In this document: in pieces, positions 11,194-24,800 of the stretch
Layout of the letters: the number at the start of each line of letters is the position of its first letter
Position numbering within the stretch: position 1 is the stretch's first letter
The notes under the pieces: generated by a model
Database searches by the model: none
Told to the model about the DNA's origin: nothing
What the model saw: only the letters and a program-made list of their open reading frames with translations
Assembly: GCA_958450325.1 (NCBI GenBank)
Contig: OY288259.1
Location: 22,066,734 to 22,130,733, forward strand
DNA from: Agrostemma githago
Taxonomy: Eukaryota; Streptophyta; Magnoliopsida; Caryophyllales; Caryophyllaceae
DNA: 64,000 nucleotides
Reading direction: 5' to 3'
Translations under genes and position numbers: made by a program

Positions 11194-11895
11194 GTAATAT
11201 TGTAATATTACAATAGGCATAACGTATATTACAGCCAAATTGAAAAAAATAGGCATATATATATTACAATATAGTATATAGTAATATTTTGGAAGCAGCA
11301 TATATTTTTCATTAATAAATATCATATTCAATCACATCCCTCATCTATTAATTTAGTCAGTTTAATCATCTACAATTTGCCTCAACCGTATCTACATGTT
11401 CGTCCACTTTGTTTAATATATGTGGAGTATTTTAATAGAAGGGAATGAACATATATATATAGACACACAGACAAGTCTACAATAATGATTGTTACCCTTC
11501 TCCTCTCCTCCCTCCCAAAAAAACCTAGCCTCCAAAAAAATCTTGGGGCTACCACCATTAATTGGTGGTAAGCCCCCCTCCCTCCAATTTAATTATTATA
11601 TTATCGCTTTAGTATTAGTATCGTTATTACTACTATTCTAGTTATAATAAGTCCTCTCCTTTTGGAGAGTTTCGTCCCCATCAATTGATGGGTTTCGCTC
11701 TCTCTTTTAGGAGAGGTATTGATTCTACGATAGCGGAGAGGACGCGAAAGATCAGTGCTACAATCGTTCATGGTATGGTATCTCAATTTATGTCAGATTG
11801 GCGGCTACAATCTATCTGGTTAGATGAAATCGATTCTCCTTAACACCTTGGAAGATCCAAAGACCCTCTTGTGAAAAGCTGTATCATTAAACAGC
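11194..11895. other. unclassified AT-rich DNA with short inverted repeats
   Basis: No gene seen. 11194-11470 is AT-rich with TATATA tracts. 11490-11880 has several small stem-loops (CCACCATTAATTGGTGG, CTCTCCTTTTGGAGAG, CCATCAATTGATGG) in a C-rich to AT-rich context. This sequence continues after the solo LTR at 14118-14290, so the two pieces were once joined. I cannot assign it. Confidence 0.4.
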
Positions 11896-14117
11896 TGATA
11901 GTCGGATTTGTCGTGAACCCTACCATCAAACAAACCAACTAACCTAAACTAGAATAGCAAGGGCAAGTCGGGTCGAATCCTCAGAGAGATCGGGAATGAG
12001 TACTAATTCGGTCTCGGACTATAAATTAGCTACGCGAATCAATTATCAAGGTGAAATTAGACTAATTAAGCTAACTAAGAAATGCAAAAGTAAACTAAAA
12101 ATCAAACAAATAATAAGAATGATGATCTAATAATAATTAAAGGCCTAGGGTCTGACTTAACCACCGACATATCATAATTATGAGCAAGGAACACCGATAG
12201 TGGGTTGCTAGGGATATTAGACGAGTGGAACGCCTCTAGGTCGACTACCTCCCCCCCCCCCCCCCCCCCCCCGGGTTCGTAGTCGAACTAAGTAAAATCC
12301 GATCACTTCCCTCCCGGGCTCGTGAGTCGGATTCCTAGGTCAATCGAGTGAGTCCACTCCCGTGGTACCCAATCCAAGGTCCTAGGTCACTAAGTACGCG
12401 TCTAATCCCGTTCCTTTCTCTCCCCTCTCCCAAGGTGAAGAGTCTAGACCGATAGTTAGGGTACCCTACCTAATTCTCACTCCCGTGTTCAACTAGGCGG
12501 GGCAAGGCAAGTCAAGTGGCGAGTTTTACTACCTAGACCTAACCGACTCCCGTCGGTGGACAAGGGTCAAGGGTTCAAACACAACTCAAAAGACGAGTCG
12601 ATTCCCGAATCCCAAACTATCCTCCTCCGTATATCCCAAACAAACCAAATACGGAAATTCAAGTCCACAATATAAATATGTCGGGGTCAAATCGGTCCCT
12701 AGAAAAGACACTACTCACTAAACATAATTATACTAATGAAAATACTAATACTAATTACTCTAAGCCTAATATTAAGCATAAAGAAATAAAAATGAGGAAA
12801 CTTTAATTAATCCTAACATAAACTATATACAAACAAACAAGACAATTATAAAATAACATTACAACACACAATTAACGATAAAGATTATAACTTTAAACTA
12901 ATTACTAACTAAATATATCACAAACATAAGATTAAACATAAATAAAAATAATAAAGGAGAAGAGATAAGAATTATACCAAAAAGAAGGGTGGAATTAAAG
13001 AACTCGGAAGTTGAAGAACGGAAAAGAGTATTGAATAAACAAATTAAAACTAATTAAAAATTAAAAGAAAATTAAGAAGAAAAAAGAGAGGAGAAGAGGC
13101 TGCTGCTGCGTGACTACTTCTACTGCTACTCCTCCTCTATTTCTAATCTTCTACTCTAACTCTCACTGCCTCCCTCTTTTTGAGAAACAAAAATGAGGGT
13201 TTTCGTAAACCTCTAACAATAACAAAATGACCAAACTATCCTTCATTTAAATGAAATAAATAGAGTAATAGAAAGGGTTAAATCGTCTTTTGTTATTCCA
13301 AATTAAAATCCCAAAATCATCTGCCAAAATCGATTCAATCGAGAGAACCGGTGGAGCTCGCCGTCGATTCGCCGGAGCAGGGAGGACGGAGGTTGCAGCT
13401 GCTGCGACGAATACGGGGAAGGAGCACGGCGGCTGAGGCGTCGGCGTCTGCTGGCGCTGAAACGGAGCAAAGGTGGTGGAACGAGTCGTGGTGGCTTCTC
13501 GGTGGTGGTTGAACGACGTCGGAATCTGGCCGGATATGGAGGCGCGCGGTGGTCGACGACGGTGGAGATGAGAGGAGTAATAATGGTGATTATGAATTGT
13601 TGATTGGAAGAAGGAATTGATTGGGGATGGATTAAGTAAATTTAATTGGTGATGATGGTGAAGATTAATGGAGAGAAGATGAAATTGAATTGGGATGGAG
13701 GTAAGTAATGGTTGATTGGAATCGCTGATTGAATGAGATGATAATGGTGGTGTTGATTGAAGTGGAGGGGAAAAATGGTGATTGATGATGATGATGATGA
13801 AGGGATGGACGGTGATGATGGATTGATGGTGAGTGAAGGAGAGCAGGAGAGGTGAGGGAGAAATGAAGGTCTTGGTCAATGTCGGGTTTGACCCGTCTTG
13901 ATCGTCTCGATTCTTCCCGGGTCGGTACCTACAAAATCAAATATCGAGGCACAGTACCAAAATTCCGAGAAATAATATAATTTGACACTAATTTACAAAA
14001 CTCGACTAATAATCTAATTAAACGTAAAAATGACTAATTACTAACAAATCGGGTTATAAAATTGATCGAATAAGAGTAGAAATATGGGGCAAAAACCGGT
14101 AAAATAGCGCGTTATCA
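11896..14117 (-). mobile_element. solo LTR (TGATAG...TTATCA), TSD ACAGC
   Basis: A 2222-bp block starting TGATAGTCGG and ending CGCGTTATCA is flanked by ACAGC at 11891-11895 and 14118-14122. On minus it starts TGATAACGCGC, as in Athila/Tat-like LTRs. A GGGCAAGTCGGGTCGAATCC motif near the left edge is the reverse complement of the motif near the end of the LTR at 3045-4691, giving the minus orientation. It holds a 22-base C run (12251-12272). A 210-codon frame on minus (13879-13247) is His/Ile/Pro low complexity and not a gene. Confidence 0.9.
12251..12272. repeat. homopolymer C22
   Basis: Twenty-two consecutive C on the plus strand inside the solo LTR. Long C/G runs can form i-motif or G-quadruplex structures and are also prone to sequencing error. 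Confidence 0.85.
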
Positions 14118-14122
14118 ACAGC

Positions 14123-14289
14123 GATATGTTGAAAGAGGATGTGCAGAAGCGGAGATCAAAATCATAGTGAGAGATTTTTGTTTTGACGAGAATTTATTTT
14201 ATTCAAATTTTATAGCATTGTATCCGTTTAATTTCGATATAAGTTGTAGATGTCGTATGACTTTTTATTAATGAAATGATCTATTCGCT

Positions 14290-14348
<59 letters not shown>

Positions 14349-15240
14349 TACATATATATACAGAGTATTATTTATTTATCTACAATTTCAATCATCTACA
14401 ATTTTTCTGCCATGAATTTATATTTATATATTTATATTATCATGAATTTATATTTTTGTTTATCTTGACTAATGGTTATTTATTTGTTTTTTTTGTCGGG
14501 ATTTGCAGAAGTAATTAACATCACAATCAATGGTAATGATCTAATCTAATTAATCAATAGTTTTTGAATCAATTGAGGTGTTTAATTTGACTAGGGATCA
14601 AAAATTAATTTAATTATCACTCATTATTAATTAGTTGATGATGAACAGTGAACTCCAAGTTTGAATTTTTTTCCTTTTCAATTTTGTTTTTTTTTCCCTT
14701 TCAAAAATGATTTTTTTTGCTTTCAATTTTTAAAGAACTTTTTTTAATGATCAATTTTGTATTTCCGAGCATTTCACTAGACACGTCAAACAAGTCGAGC
14801 AAGAAAGATCACGGGTCGAACCGGAATACATACGAATTTTTAAGGTATTGTCAATTTTTTAAAAATACTTCGTATAATATTATACGAAAAATACTTTGTA
14901 TTAATATTAAAAATACTTTGTATTAATATTATATATATGCGAGATGATAGTTTAAAATGACGAAAAACTATATTAAAATTGTTAATTTATTATTATTATT
15001 ATCATTATTATTATTATTATTATTATTATCATTATTATTATTATTATTATTATTATCATCATTATCATTATCATTATTATTATTAAATAATACTCCATCT
15101 GAAAGTATAAAATACATTTTATAATTTAAAATATCAAAATAATGAAAGTACGCAAAAAAATCATTTTTAATTAGTTTCCTAATGTATAAATATTATTTAT
15201 TTTCTAATATATATATAAATATTAATTCTTGATTTTGTTT
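14123..15240. other. AT-rich intergenic DNA with microsatellites
   Basis: No gene seen. A (TA)n tract lies at about 14295-14338, followed by CA-rich repeats. An ATT/ATC-rich microsatellite spans about 14985-15085. The first 170 bp continue the unclassified DNA interrupted at 11895. Confidence 0.6.
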
Positions 15241-15395
15241 TGTTGAGTGACATCAAAGGTAATTCTTGATTTTGCATATTTTAGATTAGTCATACAACTC
15301 CCACAAGTTCGAGCTTGCAGGGGCTTGAACCTAAGACCCTTGGGCCGATGACCACAAGTTTTAACCACTAGGCAACACCCTTATGGGCATATTGT
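15240..15395 (-). mobile_element. tRNA-derived SINE
   Basis: On minus the sequence reads GGTGTTGCCTAGTGGTTAA (pol III A box, about 15361-15380) and 30 bp later GGTTCAAGCCC (B box, 15331-15321), followed by a non-tRNA body. A- and B-box spacing and sequence are those of tRNA-derived plant SINEs. It does not fold as a whole tRNA, so it is not a tRNA gene. The 3' limit is approximate and no target duplication was paired. Confidence 0.7.
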
Positions 15396-15826
15396 CTTCT
15401 TTTAAAACATAAATACTTTTGTCCTACTTATCATGAGTATGTCAATCTACTTTCACACTTTTGTCATTCATAAAAAAATAATTATGTACCACGTCGGTCA
15501 CAATCTATTCTTTAACTAACACTACTGGTGCTAATAGGGTCATCGATCAACCCCGTGATTTTATCACGAATTTTAGACTAGTAAGCTATAAATAACTTGA
15601 CATTATTTGTTTAGTTACATTATTTCCGTTTAGTTTTGAATCTCATGCAATTGCATGATTTTTTTAAATAATGGTAGTATTTAAACAATAATCGAACTTA
15701 AAATATTAATAGTTGATTACTCAATTTTGTGTTAAACATGAAAATATGTTATTAGTTACGAGTACATTAGTTCATAACTTCATATAACCGGTTAAGTACT
15801 CTTGTAATTAAACTAAGTCAAACTAA

Positions 15827-16556
15827 TGGACCGTTTGGTTTGAGGTATTCAGGAAAGAATAAGAGAATCAAAGTTAATGATTCCCTTTGTTTAAATTTGT
15901 TTTATCAATTTAATCATTCCCTTTACCCCTTCTTTTCCCCCAAACTCTCCTATCTCCTACCCCCGCCCCCAAAAGTAATGGATCCCCTTTCCCCGCTAAT
16001 CAACCGGCGGGTCACCACCCCATCACTACCACCACCAATGTCCACCAATCACCACTACAAGCACCACCACCACCAAGGTCCACTTTACCACCACTGCGAC
16101 CAACACCACACTTTCGGGTCAGGTCAAATGCAAGTCGGATTCGGGGAAAATATTTTTTTATGTCTTAATTTATCAATCACAAAGAAAAAAAAATCATTTT
16201 TTTAAAAATTTATCGTATTGTAAAAATTAATATAATTACCGTATTTATAATTAAAAATTATAAAGAAATATATTATTTCTCAATTATTTTATTATGAAAA
16301 GATATAAAAGTTACACAATTTTTTTAATTTTTTTTTAATTTTAAATTAATTTTTTTATTTCAAATAAATTGTATAAATATTAAGATGGCACAGCGCTAAG
16401 GTTAAGGTTTGGGTGAAGGTTGGTTGTCATGCATTTCATATCATTGAAACCAAACGACAACCTAAATATGGGGTAAATAATGGATAATCCCATTTCTTTT
16501 CTTCTGTTCCCCTTTGTTGATTTAATTCTCTTTCCTTTTAATGAACCAAACACCCC
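15827..16556. mobile_element. PIF/Harbinger (Tourist-like) MITE, TSD TAA
   Basis: The left end TGGACCGTTTGGTTT and the right end AACCAAACACCCC are imperfect inverted repeats of the G(G)nnnGTTTGGTT type, flanked by TAA at 15824-15826 and 16557-16559. No transposase is present in the 730 bp. Small frames inside are shadows. Family follows from the TAA duplication and the ends. Confidence 0.6.
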
Positions 16557-16718
16557 TAAGTAGTAAATATTTTCAGTTTTTTTATTCATATTTTTCAATT
16601 TGTGATTTATGTAAATTGTATAATGATAATTTTACCAATTAAATATGAATTAATTTTTTATTTGCTTTATTAATTTTTTATTTTCATTTTAACGTGAGCT
16701 GGTGTCATTGGGTGGGAA

Positions 16719-16894
16719 TGGAGCTGGCAAGCCTGATCCGACCTGAAATTCGAGTAAAATTGATCCGATCTAACCCGAAAATATAGTGTCATATGACCCG
16801 ACTAGACCCGCTTCAGGTCAACCCGAACCCGACCCGAGACGACCCGATAAATTATCTGACCACCCGAAAGCTGACCCAACCTAATCCAATGAAG

Positions 16895-16936
<42 letters not shown>

Positions 16937-17965
16937 AACTTGTAAAAAAATTTAAAAAAAATGTTAAATAAAAATACTTATTTAATTTTTTGTTGTCAAA
17001 TGTTCTTAACCAAACATCGTTAAAAAAATAAAAAAAATACCCCATAACTTGTAAATATTAAATAAAAGTTGTTTTAAAATGTAGTATTAAAATACTACCT
17101 CTCCGTTGAAGTCCAACCACTTTCTCTTTTCGACATTATTCCCAATCAAGGAGAACTTTTGATATTCACGTCAATCTTTTAGAGAAAATATATCCATGTG
17201 AGATCTTATTAGATTCGTCTTTAACGGTACATCATTAATATCTAATTCCATAATTTTTACTAATATGTTAAGAAAGATATTAACGACGCAAAATGCATGT
17301 TGACAAATGTGAAAAAAAGAAAAAGTAAAAGAGAAGGTTGGACTTGAACAGAGAGTGAGTATCTTTATAAAAATCGTTATAATATCACCTAAATCGACTC
17401 GACTAATTATTGATCCAACAAGACTTGACCCGACCGGAACCTCGACCCGAACACAACCGTCCCGTCCGATTTCCACCTCTAGACATATTTTATAAAATTC
17501 ATCATTCGTAGTATTTGCGATTTCATATAAAATTATCCGCTAAATTATTGGGAAAAAATAAAAATTAGAAATAATAAAGAACCAAATTCTTATAATAAGT
17601 GATAAATAATAATAAAAAATCGGATAATGAATTGGTGGTTTAAACCAGACCAGGCCAAAACAAAACCTAGTCCGACTCGAACATGACCCGACCCGATAAT
17701 GACCTAAACCCGATAATGACCCGATCGGGGAATGAACCGAACTCGACTCGAACCCGACAGATCGACTTGGACCCGGTTGATCTAGCAACTCAACCCGAAT
17801 GACCCGACCCGAAAGGGACCAATCCTGACCCGACTCGAAATAAAAGTTGACCCGAGTAACCCGACACGAATCCAACCCGACGATAGGCATGACCCGATAA
17901 TGACCCAACCCGATGATGACCTAACCCGAACCCAACCCAACCCGCCCGCCCGATTGCCACCTCTA
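16719..17965. mobile_element. non-autonomous hAT-like element (composite), near-match TSD
   Basis: The ends TGGAGCTGGCAAGC and (reverse complement of the right end) TAGAGGTGGCAATC are hAT-type inverted repeats, and subterminal DNA is packed with GACCCGA-type repeats. The flanks GGTGGGAA (16711-16718) and GGTGGGTA (17966-17973) match at 7 of 8 bases. A second internal end (TCCACCTCTAG near 17475) suggests two elements, one nested or adjacent. A poly-A tract lies at about 16898-16934. No transposase frame. Confidence 0.6.
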
Positions 17966-17974
17966 GGTGGGTAG

Positions 17975-18593
17975 TAGAGGTGATCAAATGGCCTGCCCAT
18001 GGGGCAGCCCTAAGAAGTCAGTGTTTTTGGGTCGGATTTGGGCCACGAATATGACCTACATTTTGGCCCGGTCCGACCCATACTTACTAAAAATAAATAA
18101 TTTTTGTTACTATTTTCTAAACTTAGTGATAAGATTATAACTCTCTTTAGAGATTCTTATATAGTCATACGTAATTTATGATTTATATCTCCATAATATG
18201 ATCGTAATTATTCAAAGTAAACCCAATAGGAGTATATATTATTCAACTTAATAAAACATTTTAAATTTGTTACGTTTTCATTATATCATATTTAAAGTGA
18301 TATATATATATATATATATGTTGATATTGTTGTTTATCATTAATTTTTAACGAAATTATAAAATTTATAAACAAAACGCATAAGTTTAAATTATTAAACG
18401 ATGATATTAAGATATTTATTTTATACAAGAGCATTAAATTATAGACCGGAAAACTCATTTTAACCCAAAAAGTCCGTTCTAGCCCACTAGGATTGGGTTT
18501 GGACTTAAAAAATAGGTCAACTCATTTGGCCCGACCCAAACCTGTTCACGTAGACCATTTTTATTGCTTAATCCTGACCCATGATCACCTCTT
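17975..18593. mobile_element. non-autonomous hAT element, TSD GTGGGTAG
   Basis: The ends TAGAGGTGATCA and TGATCACCTCTT are inverted. Perfect 8-bp duplications GTGGGTAG lie at 17967-17974 and 18594-18601. Length 619 bp, no transposase. It ends 249 bp before the start codon of the host gene. Its left target duplication overlaps the right duplication of the preceding hAT-like element, so it landed directly at that boundary. Confidence 0.85.
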
Positions 18594-18601
18594 GTGGGTA
18601 G

Positions 18602-18842
18602 CAACTAGCAAGGGGATGACTGATGACTGTGATGAGCAGTAGTCTAGTAGATGACAATAGGGAATAGGCCTTCATCCAACTACAGCCCCAACGACGCCGT
18701 TCCCTGTGATATCTCTTTCTTTTAACAGAGTTGCATACTTTCGTGATATTCGGCAATACATCTACGAGTCAACCACTCAAGTACTCAACCCACACCAGGA
18801 CTTGAAAATCAGTGAGATTATAGCTTAAGAAACTCGAGAGAA
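18602..18842 (+). promoter_or_regulatory. short 5' flank of the TMEM33-like gene
   Basis: Only 241 bp separate the hAT target duplication from the start codon. The last part (AATCAGTGAGATTATAGC and on) is probably 5' UTR. I see no clear TATA box, so the promoter may lie partly in the hAT element. Confidence 0.4.
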
Positions 18843-21800
18843 ATGGGGGAAGAAGAAGAGCAGAAGTTGAAGAGAATCGCAGCTTCTTCGTATGATTACG
18901 AAAACGATGCAAGATGGGCTGATTACTGGTCCAATATTCTAATTCCTCCTCACATGGCTTCTCGTTCTGATGTTGTTGATCACTTCAAGCGCAAGTTTTA
19001 TCAGCGTTACATTGTAATTTTTACTTCCTAGTCCTTGATTTGATGGATTTACTTGGTAATGTGATCCAAAAGATTGCATTTTCGTTGATGGGGTTTGCTC
19101 TAACTTTGTTGTGGGTTTGGTCAAAGATTGGATTTTTGTTGTTATTGATGATTGTTTTGTTTGGTGGGTTTTTATTGGTTTGTTGTTTCGAGATTTGGGT
19201 TTAGCGTAATTTTGAGGTTATGATCATGGTTTGTGTTGCTGAGTTCTATGTTCTTGGGAATATTTCTTCTTTTGAGTTGAATTCTATTTTACTCTATGTG
19301 TTTGCTTCATTATGATGCCTGATGTTATGGTTGTGGTAAGAGCACATATCGATTCGTATTCCGTATTGTGTTAGTCTTCCTAGCTACCTTTCTTGCAGAA
19401 CCTGTAGTCAAGTTTTGATATTATGTCTGAATATATGTGATTCTAGCCTCCGGTGGATTGTTTGTAAAGATGGGAGATCAAGAAGATAATTTTAGTTGTT
19501 AGTTCATAGTACCTTGCTGTAGCTACTCTTCTTGGGAAGGTCATCAATTGATCGCTTAAGTAATTGTTGAGTTAATATCAGTCCATAGTCCGTACTAGGA
19601 CCAATTGCGTGATGGAATAAGTGAAGTAGTCCAAACTTCGTACTAAACTAGGTGTGGTTCTTTTTCTCATGAAGCATCAGTCATCGAGCCAATTATGGCC
19701 ACAACCTTCATTGTGGGTCATGAGGAATCCTCTATGTGATGTTAATACTTTATACAGAGTTAATGCTGCATATATCTGACCTCACAATCCATGCATTTAT
19801 GGGAGCATGTAAGGCAATGGGGTGACATTGTTGTTTACATATTAGGCTTGGCGGACTATTTGCCCATGAGCCTTGATGTCTGCAGTAGACTGTAATCATT
19901 TTGAGTAAGATAATTTAAAACTCAAGGTCCGCCCAAAAGTCATTTTGATTATGTAGTTTCTGGTGGATTTTGTTATGTCTGTCATACTATAAGATCGTTT
20001 TGAATGCAAACTGTATGCTTACTGTGATGAATCAATGTGTGATTGTAGTTGTATTTGGGGATCCATTGAGTTTTAACATGAACTATACAAAGGAAGATGC
20101 ATTGAAGCGTGATGCATTTATCCCCTCTTTTTCTCTTGGTATTTCTATAATAACAAGGATTCACTTTCCCCACACCTTCTCGCAAATGTTGCTACCCTAA
20201 TTGACAAATTTATCGTCCCCATTCGTCATGTATTAACTTGAATGTCTCCAAAAAAATATATAGATATGATGCCAAATTTGTCATGTTTGATTTACAAGGA
20301 CAACTATTTTCATTCTTTTAATATAGTAATAATAGCTATTCGTCCTATTATTCTGAAAAGACTATCTCATCTATGTTAACATCGTTTGACTGTCAAATTC
20401 AAAATGGAAACGATATAAATGAGGGTGACGATTGAGCGGAATTTTTTACAATATTAATGCTGCTTGTGTGGTACTATCTTTGTAGGATCCTGGCCTTGTA
20501 GTCGAGCCAATGTCTCTCAGCGGTTCATCACAACCAGCAAAACAGACACCAGTGTTTTCATCTACATCAACCCCTGCAAGTGACCAAGCAAGAACCCGTA
20601 GCTCAGGTAGATTGTGTGGTTGACATTGTCATAATGTCACTTTCAAGATTCACTTTTGTTCTCAAGCCAGGAAGCTGGACATTGTGGATTTTTACTCATA
20701 AATTTGTTTATTTTCAGGACCAACTGGTAGAACTTCTGGATCTAATACAAGCACGGATTCTGGCACTGGTGCAGTTCCAACTCCAATGCGCTGGAATAGA
20801 CAAACAGTACAATTTTCAGTGAATGCCTGGGTAAGCAAATAAAAATCTCCAAATAGTGACAAAAGCTTGCATAGTGGAAAGATGACTTTGGGAAATTGTT
20901 TGAAACATGATTTTAGAATGGTTAGCCTGTTTCTCTCTTCACTTGTTTCTGTCTCTGGGATCTTTGGACTGCTACTTCAACTATGTGGAATTACTGTATC
21001 CCAAACAACGGGATCACGATTAAAATGGCAAACGTTATGAACTACCTTTTTCCCGTCATACCTTCTGCGCACGTTTAAAGAAATCTACTGTTAAAATGAT
21101 ATAAGTTCGGTAATTGAAACAATACACGTGGTACAGAAAGTGTTCATGGGGTGTTACAATGATATAAGTTCGGTTATGGAAACAATACAAGTTGTGCAAA
21201 TAGTGTTCATCGAGTTTTAAATGCCATTTCTTGTAACATAGGAAGTGTCATTAGAACACCATGGTCATTTACCTTTTCACTGAAAAGGAAAAAAATATAA
21301 GTGAGAAATCAGTGTGAAGGTTCTACTTGCTAATAAATGATTTGCAGAAAATCTTTCTGAAGGGCAAGGAATCTCAAATTGGCATTTGCATTTCAACTGT
21401 GAACTTTCACTTTAAAATTTCTCTATACTTAAATTGAGCACATAAGTCATTTCTTGTTTGAAGATCGTTTCATTTTGATGATGTAACTATGTTTTCCCAC
21501 GCTCTGCAGGTGTTTATCATGGCTTTACTTTCGATCATTCCCCTGATTCCCGCGAATCTTTCAAACAAGGCTTATCGCCTATCCTTTATGGGCACCACGT
21601 GCTCCTTGTTATACTCTTTGTACTCGCTATATGGGGTAATGCCTTCTCTGTTCATACTAATTCTGATCTCCCATTTGTTTGTTGACTAATATTCATTTCC
21701 GTCATCAACCAAGTGAATCTTTTGTGCAGAGGCCTAGGGAATGGAATATGCAAGCTGTTCAAATGTGGTTTCAGTCAATAATCGCCACAAAAGACTTTAT

Positions 21801-24800
21801 CTACTTTATGTACTCCCTCATGTTTGTCTCATCAAATCTTTGCCTCAAATGTTAGTTATGGCACTCCTCTCTTTAAGCTATTTATTTTTAACAAACTAGT
21901 ATAGGACTCGTGCAAAAGCACGGCTTCCGTAGGAGTTTCATGTCGTGTTAGTAATATCATATACTAATAGTGACATATTGTCTACATTTTTATTTGATTA
22001 AAAGTTTATGTGAAAATATGTACTCAAACGAAGGGGTCTTCTTTGTCAAAATTTCACTGAAATTCAAAAATTGGAAACCATAAATAGGTACGGGGATTTC
22101 ATCAGAAATTCTAATAATAATCAGTCTACAGAAATTAATCTTGGGTTCGTAGTGACATGTTTTGAACTTGTCTATGATTTTTTATTACACCAAAGTTTAC
22201 AATGGTAAAAATCTTTCCTTCCTTGAGTACACTTTCATATTCGCGTAATTATTTAATTTTCCAAGATTAGCGATGATTTTATTTGCTTGTTTATTGCGTA
22301 ATCTTTCAAACTTTTAATCTTAGGCTATACTATACATGATATTATTTAATTTGCATATTCATTCAATCTCTTTAATCTCTATTATTCTTAACATATAAAC
22401 GACGATATTATTTGATTTGTTTAATCTTTCAAACTCTATAATCTGCATACTTAAGAGAGTCACGAAATTATTTTATTTCCCAAGATTATTTCCCAACATT
22501 GTTATAGTTGCTTGATCTTATACTTATGCAAGATCATTTCTATAAATGAAGCTAATGATTGCCTGATTTATATTTTATGAAAGATTGTTTCTATAGATGA
22601 AGCTAATACATGGTTAGGCGGGAAACGATGCAAGGAGAGCTTGACACGTGTCTAGTTCTCTTTCATTGGTTTCTCATTTAGTATAATAAAGATAATCTAT
22701 GGAACAAACTGCAGCCTGACATAAAAACAATAACACGTTACCCAAGTGCCTCAAGGACTTTCGCAATTTTTACTTATTTTGAGTCTTTGTCTAGTCATTA
22801 TAAATTGAGTCTTTGGCTAGTCATTATAAATGGATATAGACTCCTGCCTGATGTTCTGTTGTCAAAATCTTGTGCAGTTGCTTTGATTCCCATTCTCTGC
22901 CGCTCTCTGGAGCATGTTGCCAAGTTTCTGAGACGGAATTTCAGCCGCTCTACCTTATACAAGTAAGTTGTTTTTAGTATCGACATTTGAGTGTGCATGA
23001 CATGTTCAGAATTTCTAAGATTGACACGATAATCTTGCTATGTTTTTGCTCTGTATCTTACTAGTTCATTATCAGAGGATTGAATATCTGTGTAAAATTT
23101 TCTCTTTTTGCCTTCTTATATACTCCTAGATATTTAGATTTAAGGGGTGCTAATGCAATAGATTAGATGTGAAAAAAGTTATCTGCTCAACTCTTTGAGT
23201 CAGCTTCCTTTGTACATAATCCTTCACTATTATGTGTGACAACTGAGGATCAAACTCAGTGAAAATCTTTGCTGCCAGTAGTTAATGTCTTCATTTATTA
23301 CTTTGATCATCGTTTCTTGAGTAGTTAATACATTGTGTAGGTTTGTTTTTTGTGATGTCAAATACTAATGATTTGTCGAGTCTTCTTTATTATCTAAGCA
23401 AGAAGGTGCTGGCCCCTCTCTGCTAAAAGAAAGCTCATAAACAACATTACTCCACTGCTACTAAGAAAGGTCGAACATATGCAGCGTTGCTCCTATGTTG
23501 AATATAGAGGTTTTTTTTATCGAGTCTTGATAAAATTTGAACTGTGAATTGCATTGACTACTAGTCTACTATTTCATAACATTTGAAGACCGACTTCTAG
23601 TTCACAATATCACAAGCGCAAATGTTATACAGTAGAGTGAGTAATTTTTCTTTTATCCTTCATGTTCCAAAGCAAAAAAAAAAAAGTGTTTGGCTCTATT
23701 GGTAATGGGAATCCCCAATAGAAAAGACAGAGGAAAAGTTGAAGCATGACACGAACATTATTGTTGAACTATATTATAGTGAGAAAGTCGCATGTGAGGG
23801 TCTCACAATAAGAATATTGTGAAACCTCTCACATAAGATATGGTTACAAATATGTAATCAACTCTCATGTGTATTGTGAGACCGTCTCACATGAGTATTT
23901 GTGACATTATATGATTGTGCCAGACTACCTGGTCGTCAATGTAGCCTTGTCTCTTTATTAATCATAGAAGCGAGGCTTCTCATTCTAGTGGAGTGTAGCA
24001 CGCTCCCAAGTTCAATCCTTTTGGGGTTAGCTGACAAAGTGGTTTTTTTTCTTTCTTTTTTCTTTTTCCGCAGTGTTTCTGTAAAATTCATAAATCGCTC
24101 TTTGTTTCTTTTGTTGAACAGAAAGTATTTGGAAGAGATTTGTGTGTGGGTAGAATCTAATGGTACAACCCTTAGCATATTGTCCTCACAAGTTGAAGTT
24201 GGCCTTGGCTTCCTCTTAGTCATTTCATTGGTCTCGTAAGTAATTCTTTTTCTCAGTTCTTTTTTTTTTGTCTCAATCAATCTCCTCATTCTCTTTGTTC
24301 CTCTATTCTGTAGATGGCAGCGCAACTTTATCCAAGTTTTCATGTACTGGCAGGTAAATTTCCCTTAATATAAACGCTAATAAATCCCTACTATATTTAG
24401 TACAGTACTTTTTAACCATATACGAGTAACTCTTTAACCTTCGGAATTTTTTTTATCTTGTATGACACTGAATTGTTACTACCGTAGTACTACTAAGCTA
24501 TGTCGCTCTCACACTTCATTTAGCTGTCGTGCCGCGTTTCTAACATGACACGACACTTGAAAACTTTACTTTAGAAAAAGAAATCGGGAAGTTCGCACAA
24601 AATAGACGTATCTGACACTCCGACACATGTTAGACACAATACTGTGTCGGAGAGGCAAAGTAACACCGCTACTAAGAATGAAAAGAGATGATTAGACAAA
24701 TCATAGCGTAAGGCTGATCTTAGTTCTAAAAGGTGCTAGGAGGCTCTTGGGATGGGGCTAAGGCGCGTGCCTCATGCACACAAAGGCAAAGCACACTATT

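Noticed and set aside
13247..13879. 210-codon frame on minus
   Set aside because: His/Ile/Pro/Ser low-complexity product inside a solo LTR with clear TSD; no domain.
15300..15395. tRNA gene
   Set aside because: A and B boxes are present but no complete cloverleaf or anticodon stem can be drawn; fits a SINE head.
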